From NCBI GenBank assembly GCA_963971305.1, contig OZ020306.1:3154842-3218841 (forward strand): a stretch of 64,000 nt of DNA. Direction: 5' to 3'. How positions within the stretch are numbered: position 1 is the first letter of the stretch; each line of letters opens with the position of its first letter. Source of the stretch: Arcuatula senhousia (Eukaryota > Mollusca > Bivalvia > Mytilida > Mytilidae). This document shows positions 1 through 11,100 of the stretch, one piece after another. The translations under genes and the position numbers were made by a program. A model generated the notes under the pieces. It made no database searches and had not been told where the DNA came from. It saw only the letters and a program-made list of their open reading frames with translations.

Positions 1-3000
1 CCAACTAGGTTGATGTTACACTAGGCTATAACATCACTGACTGTAACGGTGCTCACCAGTTAGGTTAATGTTACACTAGGCTATTTCACCACTGACTTTA
101 ACGGTGCTTACCAGTTAGGTTAATGATACACTAGGCTATTTCATAACGGACTGTAACGGTGCTCACCAGTTAGGTAAATGATACACTAGGCTATTTCATC
201 ACGGACTGTAACGGTGCTCACCAGTTAGGTTAGTGTAACACTAGGCTATTGCATCATTGACCGTAACGGTGCTCATAAGCTAGGTTAGTGTTACACTAGG
301 CTATTGCATCATTGACCGTAACATTGCTCACCACTTAGTAATATGCTGCACTAGGCTTATTCATCACGAACTGTAACGGGGCTCACCAGCTAGGCTAGTG
401 TCAACTCGGCTATAACACCACTGACTGTAACGGTGCTAACCAGTTAGGTTAATGTTACACTAGGCTATTTCATAGCGGACTGTAACGGTGCTCACCAGTT
501 AGGTTAATGTTACACTAGGCTATTTCATAGCGAACTGTAACTGTGCTCACCAGTTAGGTAAATGATACACTAGGCTATTTCATCACGGACTGTAACGGGG
601 CTCAACAGTTAGGTTAATGTTACACTAGGCTATTACATAGAGGACTGTAACGGTGCTCACCAGTTAGGTTAATGTTACACTAGGCTATTTCATAGTGGAC
701 TGTAACGGTGCTCACCAGTTAGGTTAATGTTACACTAGTCTATTACATAGCGGACTGTAACGGTGCTCACCAGTTAGGTTAATGTTACACTAGGCTATTA
801 CATAGCGGACTGTAACGATGCTCACCAGTTAGGTTAATGTTACACTAGGCTATTACATAGCGGACTGTAACGGTGCTCACCAGTTAGGTTAATGTTACAC
901 TAGGCTATTTCATAGCGGACTGTAACGTGCTCACCAGTTAGGTTAATGTTGCACTAGGCTATTTAATCACGGACTGTAACGATGCTCACCAGTTAGGTTA
1001 ATGTTACACTAGGCTATTTCATCACGGACTGTAACGGTGGTCACCAGTTAGGTAAATGTTACACTAGGCCATTTCATCACGGACTGTATCGATGCTCACC
1101 AGTTAGGTAAATGTTACACTATGCTATATCATTACGGACTGTAACGGTGCTCACCAGTTAGGTTAATGTTACACTAGGCTATTTCATCACGGACTGTAAC
1201 GGTGCTCACCAGTTAGGTAAATGTTACACTAGGCTATTTCATCACGGACTGTAACGGTGCTCACCAGTTAGGTAAATGTTACACTAGGCTATTTAATCAC
1301 GGACTGTAACGGTGCTCACCAGTTAGGTTAATGTTACACTAGGCTATTTCATCACGGACTGTAACGGTGCTCACCAGTTAGGTAAATGTTACACTAGGCT
1401 ATTTCATCACGGACTGTAAGGTGCTCACCAGTTAGGTTAGTGTTACACTAGGCTATAACACCACTGACTGTAACAGTGCTCACCAGTTAGGTTAATGTTA
1501 CACTAGGCTATTTAATCACGGATTGTAACGGTGCTCACCAGTTAGGTTAATGTTACACTAGGCTATTTCATAGCGGACTGTAACGGGGCTCACCAACTAG
1601 GTTAATGTTACACTATGCTATTACATAGCGGACTGTAACGGTGCTCACCAGTTAGGTTAATGTTACACTAGGCTATTTAATCACGGACTGTAACGGTGCT
1701 CACCAGTTAGGTTAATGTTACACTAGGCTATTTAATCACGGACTGTAACGGTGCTCACCAGTTAGGTAAATGTTACACTAGGCTATTACATCGCGGACTG
1801 TAACGGTGCTCACCAGTTAGGTTAATGTTACACTAGGCTATTTCATCACGGACTGTAACGGTGCTCACCAGTTAGGTTAATGTTACACTAGGCTATTTCA
1901 TAGCGGACTGTAACGGTGCTCACCAGTTAGGTTAATGTTACACTAGGGTATTCATAGCGGACTGTAACGGTGCTCACCAGTTAGGTTAATGTTACACTAG
2001 GCTATTTCATAGCGGACTGTAACGGTGCTCACCAGTTAGGTTAATGTTACACTAGGCTATTTCATAGCGGACTGTAACGGTGCTCACCAGTTAGGTTAAT
2101 GTTACACTAGGCTATTTCATAGCGGACTGTAACGGTGCTCACCAGTTAGGTTAATGTTACACTAGGCTATTCATAGCGGACTGTAACGGTGCTCACCAGT
2201 TAGGTTAATGTTACACTAGGCTATTTCATAGCGGACTGTAACGGTGCTCACCAGTTAGGTTAATGTTACACTAGGCTATTTCATAGCGGACTGTAACGGT
2301 GCTCACCAGTTAGGTTAATGTTACACTAGGCTATTTCATAGCGGACTGTAACGGTGCTCACCAGTTAGGTTAATGTTACACTAGGGTATTACATAGCGGA
2401 CTGTAACGGTGCTCACCAGTTAGGTTAATGTTACACTAGGGTATTACATAGCGGACTGTAACGGTGCTCACCAGTTAGGTTAATGTTACATTAGGCTATT
2501 TCATAGCGGACTGTAACGGTGCTCACCAGTTAGGTTAATGTTACACTAGGCTATTACATAGCGGACTGTAACGGTGCTCACCAGTTAGGTAAATGTTACA
2601 CTAGGCTATTTCATAGCGGACTGTAACGGAGCTCACCAACTAGAATGATGTTACACTAGGCTATTACATAGCGGACTGTAACGGTGCTCACCAGTTAGGT
2701 TAATGTTACACTAGGCTATTTCATAGCGGACTGTAACGGGGCTCACCAACTAGAATGATGTTACACTAGGCTATTACATAGCGGACTGTAACGGTGCTCA
2801 CCAGTTAGGTTAATGTTACACTAGGCTATTTCATAGCGGACTGTAACGGTGCTCACCAGTTAGGTTAATGTTACACTAGGGTATTACATAGAGGACTGTA
2901 ACGGTGCTCACCAGTTAGGTTAATGTTACACTAGGCTATTTCATAGCGGACTGTAACGGTGCTCACCAGTTAGGTTAATGTTACACTAGGCTATTTCATA

Positions 3001-4733
3001 GAGGACTGTAACGGTGCTCACCAGTTAGGTTAATGTTACACTAGGCTATTTCATAGCGGACTGTAACGGGGCTCACCAACTAGAATGATGTTACACTAGG
3101 CTATTACATAGCGGACTGCAACGGTGCTCACCAGTTAGGTTAATGTTACACTAGGCTATTTCATAGCGGACTGTAACGGTGCTCACCAGTTAGGTTAATG
3201 TTACACTAGGCTATTTCATAGCGGACTGTAACGGTGCTCACCAGTTAGGTTAATGTTACACTAGGGTATTACATAGAGGACTGTAACGGTGCTCACCAGT
3301 TAGGTTAATGTTACACTAGGCTATTTCATAGCGGACTGTAACGGGGCTCACCAACTAGAATGATGTTACACTATGCTATTACATAGTGGACTGTAACGGT
3401 GCTCACCAGTTAGGTTAATGTTACACTAGGCTATTTCATAGCGGACTGTAACGGTGCTCACCAGTTAGGTTAATGTTACACTAGGCTATTTCATAGAGGA
3501 CTGTAACGGTGCTCACCAGTTAGGTTAATGTTGCACTAGGCTAATTCATAGCGGACTGTAACGGTGCTTACCAGTTAGGTTAATGTTGCACTAGGCTATT
3601 TCATCACGGACTGTAACGGTGCTCACCAGTTAGGTTAATGTTACACTAGGCTATTTCATAGAGGACTGTAACGGTGCTCACCAGTTAGGTTAATGTTGCA
3701 CTAGGCTATTTCATCACGGACTGTAACGGTGCTTACCAGTTAGGTTAATGTTGCACTAGGCTATTTCATCACGGACTGTAACGGTGCTCACCAGTTAGGT
3801 TAATGTTACACTACGCTATTTCATAGCGGACTGTAACGGTGCTCACCAGTTAGGTTAATGTTGCACTAGGCTATTTCATCACGGACTGTAACGGTGCTTA
3901 CCAGTTAGGTTAATGTTACACTAGGCTATTTCATAGCGGACTGTAACGGTGCTCACCAGTTAGGTTAATGTTACACTAGGCTATTACATAGAGGACTGTA
4001 ACGATGCTCACCAGTTAGGTTAATGTTACACTTGGCTATTTCATCACTGACTGTAACGGTGCTCACCAGCTAGGTTAGTGTTACACTAGGCTATTTCATA
4101 GCGGACTGTAACGGTGCTCACCAGCTAGGTTAATGTTACACTAGGCTATTTCATCACGGACTGTAACGGTGCTCACCAGCTAGGTTAATGTTACACTAGG
4201 CTATTTCATCACTGAATGTAACGGTGCTCACCAGTTAGGTTAATGTTACACTAGGCTATTTCATCACTGACTGTAACGGTGCTCACCAGCTAGGTTAATG
4301 TTACACTAGGCTATTACATAGAGGACTGTAACGGTGCTCACCAGTTAGGTTAATGTTACACTAGGCTATTTCATAGCGGACTGTAACGGTGCTCACCAGT
4401 TAGGTAAATGTTACACTAGGCTATTTCATAACGGACTGTAACGGTGCTCACCAGTTAGGTTAATGTTACACTAGGCTATTTCATCACGGACTGTAACGAT
4501 GCTCACCAGCTAGGTTAATGTTACACTAGGCTATTACATAGAGGACTGTAACGGTGCTCACCAGTTAGGTTAATGTTACACTAGGCTATTACATAGAGGA
4601 CTGTAACGGTGCTCACCAGTTAGGTTAATGTTACACTTGGCTATTTCATCACTGACTGTAACGGTGCTCACCAGCTAGGTTAGTGTTACACTAGGCCATT
4701 ACACCACCGACTTTACTGGTTTTCACCATTTAG
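1..4733 (+). repeat. 55-bp tandem array made of a GMC exon 3' end plus splice donor (array 1)
   Basis: About 86 head-to-tail copies of a 55-bp unit; the window opens inside the array. Each unit reads about 48 nt ending in CACCAGTTAG followed by a donor-like GTTAATG (variants GTAAATG, GTTAGTG). Read in the frame required by the next exon, the unit gives GYFIADCNGAHQL-G (variants GYNITDCNG, GYYIADCNG). This is the stretch that precedes the GF..Q..IK.G segment in choline and glucose dehydrogenases. The 1-nt overhang G joins the GT that opens the exon at 5072 to give a Gly codon. The last copy (4686-4733) has decayed (TDFTG instead of TDCNG) and runs into unique intron, so it is not the coding copy. 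The real exon should be contiguous with the first copy, upstream of the window. Some copies (near 2641, 2751, 3081, 3356) read CTAGAATGATG and have lost the GT. Confidence 0.9.
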
Positions 4734-5071
4734 GTTAGTTTTTATATTTGCTGCACACTTTTTTTGTGTATAGACACGTCTAACTTTTTCACTTAGTATG
4801 TTCAAGGCAAATAGTTGAAGTAAGATATGGCAAGAAATCGGGAGCAGAAAACAGCCAATAAAGGTTTATTTGATGTAAAAAAGTGTCGAGTAATCCGTTG
4901 GCAAACACCAACCTGTAAGTGACACATTTTTTGATAATAGAATTATATACTTGTAAGCAGCAGAAGACTATGGATGGCTTCTATGAAACTTTTTTTTGTA
5001 TATTTGTTGAAAAGAAACCATCGCCACGATCCTGACCTTATACACGATTTTTTGAAATTCTCTCTCTGTAG
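4734..5071 (+). other. Unique end of the GMC intron between array 1 and exon 5072-5193
   Basis: Non-repetitive AT-rich sequence that follows the last copy of array 1. It ends in a pyrimidine-rich acceptor (TTCTCTCTCTGTAG, AG at 5070-5071). No other feature is seen. Confidence 0.7.
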
Positions 5072-5193
5072 GTTTTTGTCCTTCTCAAGCCAATATTAAA
5101 GATGGTGAGCGTTGTTCCTCTGCCAGTTGTTACCTATGACCTGCACTACATCGACCGAATTTACAAGTCAATACCAGGAGTCATGTCACCAAG
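5072..5193 (+). CDS. GMC oxidoreductase exon with in-frame TGA
   Basis: Acceptor TCTCTGTAG; two bases complete a Gly codon, then [24 protein letters not shown], then [18 protein letters not shown] and donor AAG|GTAAGT. Homologues carry the same order (TI..G.R.SSA.AYLRPAL..PNL.V), so the frame is certain on both sides of the TGA. The TGA stands where Arg is expected (AGA to TGA, one substitution). The last 15 codons plus 10 intron bases form unit 1 of array 2. Confidence 0.85.
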
Positions 5194-8100
5194 GTAAGTA
5201 CTCCATCGACCGAATTTACAAGTCAATACCAGGAGTCATGTCACCAAGGTAAGTACTCCATCGACCGAATTTACAAGTCAATACCAGGAGTCATGTCATC
5301 AAGGTAAGGGAATGTGTACTCCATCGACCTAATTTACAAGTCAATACCAGGAGTCATGTCACCAAGGTAAGTACTCCATCGACCGAATTTACAAGTCAAT
5401 ACCAGGAGTCATATCACAAAGGTAAGGGAATGTGTACTCCATCGGCCAAATTTACAAGTCAATACCAGGAGTCATGTCACCAAGGTAAGTACTCCACCGA
5501 CCGAATTTACAAGTCAATACCAGGAGTCATGTCACTAAGGTAAGGGAATGTGTATCACTCTGATTTATTTTATCTTAAGTCAATGGTTAATATTGTTTAA
5601 TATATGTCAAAGTAAACTGTTTGAAAAAAAAGGTTTGTTCATGCAGTAAATATCATAATATGTACATGGGAATGGGATGTGGAATACACAAATTTAATTT
5701 CTAGCAAAGATTTCTAACAAATACCTATACATATAACTTTATCCGATCATAACAAGTTCGGGGTATCTCCATATCTTTATAAGATTGATGATCTTAAAAG
5801 ACGTTAATGAATACGTGGTAATGCGGGATGATAGTTGCACGTTTCTGTTTAGCTTACATTTCGCATGGGCTAAAATTCGCGATATTTCTGCCTATCAATA
5901 TTCTTTGCTAAAAGAACTATTCATCCATTAGGGGGGGGGTAGTTTAGCGGATATTTTGTGACCACGAATTAAGCCAAAATAACTCCCACGTGAAAATTCC
6001 CGCACTTACAGTATTTAAGAACTATTCAAACTTTTCCTCTGCAGTTATTACTCCGTCCTGGCAAAGTTGATGGGGTAGATGTCGCCAAGCAAGGAAAGGT
6101 GTACCGTATCTGGGCTAGAAAGGAAGTCATTTTGTCAGCAGGGGTGACGAATACTCCACAGATACTGATGATTTCCGGAGTAGGACCAGCGGATCAGCTC
6201 CGGAAATTTGATGTTAGTATATATGCATAATACTTTTTATACTTTAGGGCATATTAATTGGATATCAAAGAAACTAAGAGTTACAAATGAGGCAAAGACA
6301 AAACCAGTAACAGCATGAAGAATCAAACGACATAAAAACAACAAATCAACCGAATATCAATCAACAACTTAAGTCGTAACGAGAGTTAACACATGTGCTC
6401 GGGAATGGTAAGCAGGAACTGCTCGGGAAGGGTAAGCAGGAACTGCTCGGGAAGGGTAAGCAGTAACTGCTTGTTGTACATAATGTAATGTATATTAAGT
6501 TTTCATGGCGATTATTTCTTATATGACATAATTTTCTCATATTCCGTAGATGACGGAAAATCCTAATGTGTTCCAACTGGTATATTACTTTTTTATGCAA
6601 CAAGACATCGTAAATAGCCAATAACCTTGTGCGTCCATGACACCGCCATTAAAAGGGACTGATACTTTATACTCTTGTCGTTTTAGATTCCGATGAAGGC
6701 AAACCTTCCCGTTGGTAAAAACCTTCAGGACCATACCGCCTTTAGACTGGAGTATTCTACAGTTACACCAGCTGGTATAACCCTACAAAACCTGACAGAT
6801 CCTCAAAATGTACAACTCTATTTATTCCAAAGAGAAGGTTTCTATTTTTCTGTTCACGTATCAACATTAATTGCTACGATACCATTCTTACACTAAGCTT
6901 ATACATGCTTGTTTTTTTTTAATTAAATTTAAGAGGTCTGAAGTTAATTTTGCAAGAGAAGTACATATTCTCAAACCCATGGTTAACCAGTAAACCATTT
7001 TGGTGACCCCCCCCCAAAAAAAAAAAAAAAAAAAACAACAACAAAAAATGATTATAACTGATTTTTAGAATTTTTCTGATTGAGTTTTGTCTACGGAACT
7101 CATCAGAGGCGATCAAGCCAAAACATAGTAATGTCGAGCTAACCTACAGACATTATTATTTTATATAGGAATATATTCTAAAGCCCCAAATGGTGCCAGA
7201 CTCTTCATAACAACCGGGATGTCAAGTCAACCCCAGCCAGATGGGTTTATAGAATTCATTACTCTTCACAACAATCAGATGGGGGTCGCTTCTCCGGTAG
7301 AAAACTTAAAACAAGAGGTAACACAAAGCAATAACAATCAGATGGGAGTCACTTCTCCTGTAGAAAACTTAAAACAAGAGGTAACAAAAAGCAAGAACAG
7401 TCAGATTGGGGTCGCTACTCCTGTAGAAAACTTGAAACAAGAGGTAACACAAAGCAAGAACAATCAGATGGGAGTCGCTTCTCCTGTAGAAAACTTTAAA
7501 CAAGAGGTAACACAAAGCAAGAACAATCAGATGGGAGTCGCTTCTCCTGTAGAAAACTTGAAACAAGAGGTAACACAAAGCAAGAACAATCAGATGGGAG
7601 TCGCTTCTCCTGTAGAAAACTTTAAACAAGAGGTAACTAAAAGCAAGAACAATCAGATTGGAGTCGCTTCTCCTGTAGAAAACTTTAAACAAAAGGTAAC
7701 ACAAAGCAAGAACAATCAGATGGGAGTCGCTTCTCCTGTAGAAAACTTTAAACAAGAGGTAACACATAGCAAGAATAATCAGATTGGAGTCGCTTCTCCT
7801 GTAGAAAACTTTAAACAAAAGGTAACACAAAGCAAGAACAATCAGATGGGGGTCGCTTCTCCGGTAGAAAACTTAAGACAAGAGGTAACATAAAGCAAGA
7901 ACAATCAGATGGGAGTCGCTTCTCCGGTAGAAAACTTAAAACAAGAGGTAACACAAAGCACGAACAATCAGATGGGAGTCGATTCTCCTGTAGAAAACTT
8001 AAAACAAGAGGTAACAATAAGCAAGAACAATCAGATTGGGGTCGCTTCTCCTGTAGAAAACTTAAAACAAGAAGTAATACAAAGCAAGAACAATCAGATG

Positions 8101-11100
8101 GGAGTCGCTTCTCCGGTAGAAAACTTAAAACAAGAGGTAACACAAAGCAAGAACAATCAGATGGGAGTCGCTACTCCTGTAGAAAACTTAAAACAAGAGG
8201 TAACACAAAGCACGAACAATCAGATTGGGGTCGCTTCTCCTGTAGAAAACTTAAAACAAAAGGTAACACAAAGCAAGAACAATCAGATGGGGGTCGCTTC
8301 TCCTGTAGAAAACTTAAAACAAGAGGTAACACAAAGCAAGAACAATCAGATGGGGGTCTCTTCTCCGGTAGAAAACTTAAAACAAGAGGTAACAAAAAGC
8401 AAGAAGAATCAGACGGGGGTCGCTTCTCCTGTAGAAAACTTAAAACAAGAGGTAACACAAAGCAAGAACAATCAGATGGGGGTCGCTTCTCCTGTAGAAA
8501 ACTTATAACAAGAGGTAACACAAAGCAAGAACAATCAGATGGGGGCCGCTTCTCCTGTAGAAAACTTAAAACAAGACGTAACACAAAGCAAGAACAATCA
8601 GATGGGGGTCGCTTCTCCGGTAGAAAACTTAAAACAAGAGGTAACACAAAGCAAGAACAATCAGATGGGGGTCGCTTCTCCTGTAGAAAACTTAAAACAA
8701 GAGGTAACACAAAGCAAGAACAATCAGATGGGGGTCGCTTCTCCGGTAGAAAACTTATAACAAGAGGTAACACAAAGCAAGAACAATCAGATGGGAGTCG
8801 CTTCTCCGGTAGAAAACTTAAAACAAGAGGTAACAAAAAGCAAGAAGATTCAGATGGGGGTCGCTTCTCCTGTAGAAAATTTAAAACAAGAGGTAACACA
8901 AAGCAAGAACAATGAGATGGGGGTCACTTCTCCTGTAGAAAACTTAAAACAAGAGGTAACACAAAGCAAGAACAATCAGATGGGAGTCGCTACTCCTGTA
9001 GAAAACTTAAAACAAGAGGTAACACAAAGCACGAACAATCAGATGGGAGTCGCTTCTCCTGTAGAAAACTTAAAACAAGAGGTAACACAAAGCACGAACA
9101 ATCAGATGGGAGTCGCTTCTCCTGTAGAAAACTTAAAACAAGAGGTAACACAAAGCAAGAACAATCAGATGGGGGTCGCTTCTCCTGTAGAAAACTTAAA
9201 ACAAGAGGAAACATAAAGCAAGAACAATCAGATGGGAGTCGCTTCTCCTGTAGAAAACTTAAAACAAGAGGTAACACAAAGCACGAACAATCAGATGGGA
9301 TTCGCTACTCCGGTAGAAAACTTAAGACAAGAGGTAACACAAAGCAAGAACAATCAGATGGGGGTCGCTACTCTTGTAGAAAACTTAAAAGAAGAGGTAA
9401 CACGAAGCAAGAATAATCAGATGGGAGTCGCTTCTCCTGTAGAAAACTTAAAACAAGAGGTAACACAAAGCAAGAACAATCAGATTGGAGTCGTTTCTCC
9501 GGTAGAACACTTTAAACAAGAGGTAACACAAAGCACGAACAATCAGATGGGAGTCGCTTCTCCTGTAGAAAACTTAAAACAAGAGGAAACATAAAGCAAG
9601 AATAATCAGATGGGGGTCGCATATCCGGTAGAAAACTTAAAATAAGAGGTAACAAAAAGCAAGAAGATTCAGATGGGGGTCGCTTCTCCTGTAGAAAATT
9701 TAAAACAAGAGGTAACACAAAGCAAGAACAATGAGATGGGGGTCGCTTCTCCTGTAGAAAACTTAAAACAAGAGGTAACACAAAGCAAGAACAATCAGAT
9801 GGGGGTCGCTTCTCCTGTAGAAAACTTAAAACAAGAGGTAACACAAAGCAAGAACAATGAGATGGGAGTCGCTTCTCCGATAGAAAACTTAAAACAAGAG
9901 GTAATACAAAGCAAGAACAATCAGATTGGAGTCGTTTCTCCGGTAGAACACTTAAAACAAGAGGTAACACAAAGCACGAACAATCAGATGGGAGTCGCTA
10001 CTCCGGTAGAAAACTTGAAACAAGAGGTTACATAAAGCAAGAACAATCAGATTGGAGTCGCTACTCCGGTAGAAAACTTAAAACAAGAGGTAACACAAAG
10101 CAAGAACAATCAGATGGGGGTCGCTTCTCCGGTAGAAAACTTATAACAAGAGGTAACACAAAGCAAGAACAATCAGATGGGAGTCGTTTCTCCGGTAGAA
10201 AACTTATAACAAGAGGTAACACAAAGCAAGAACAATCAGATAGGAGTCGTTTCTCCGGTAGAAAACTTAAAACAAGAGGTAACACAAAGCACGAACAATC
10301 AGATGGGGGTCGCTTCTCCTGTAGAAAACTTAAAACAAGAGGTAACAAAAAGTAAGAACAATCAGATGGGAGTCGTTTCTCCGGTAGAAAACTTATAACA
10401 AGAGGTAACACAAAGCAAGAACAATCAGATGGGTGTCGCTTCTCCTGTAGAAAACTTAAAACAAGAGGTAACACAAAGCAAGAACAATCAGATGGGGGTC
10501 GCTTCTCCTGTAGAAAACTTATAACAAGAGGTAACACAAAGCAAGAACAATCAGATGGGAGTCGCTACTCCTGTAGAAAACTTAAAACAAGAGGTAACAC
10601 AAAGCAAGAACAATCAGATGGGGGTCACTTCTCCTGTAGAAAACTTATAACAAGAGGTAACACAAAGCAAGAACAATCAGATGGGAGTCGCTACTCCTGT
10701 AGAAAACTTAAAACAAGAGGTAACACAAAGCAAGAACAATCAGATGGGGGTCACTTCTCCTGTAGAAAACTTAAAACAAGAGGTAACACAAAGCAAGAAG
10801 AATCAGACGGGGGTCGCTTCTCCTGTAGAAAACTTATAACAAGAGGTAACACAAAGCAAGAACAATCAGATGGGAGTCGCTACTCCTGTAGAAAACTTAA
10901 AACAAGAGGTAACACAAAGCAAGAACAATCAGATAGGAGTCGCTTCTCCGGTAGAAAACTTATAACAAGAGGTAACACAAAGCAAGAACAATCAGATGGG
11001 AGTCGCTACTCCTGTAGAAAACTTAAAACAAGAGGTAACACAAAGCAAGAACAATCAGATGGGGGTCACTTCTCCTGTAGAAAACTTAAAACAAGAGGTA

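Noticed and set aside
1..4733. CRISPR-like direct repeats
   Set aside because: Units are contiguous with no unique spacers, and the surroundings are eukaryotic.
5137..5139. TGA as selenocysteine
   Set aside because: The family has Arg at this position and no selenoprotein context is visible; a one-base change explains it.
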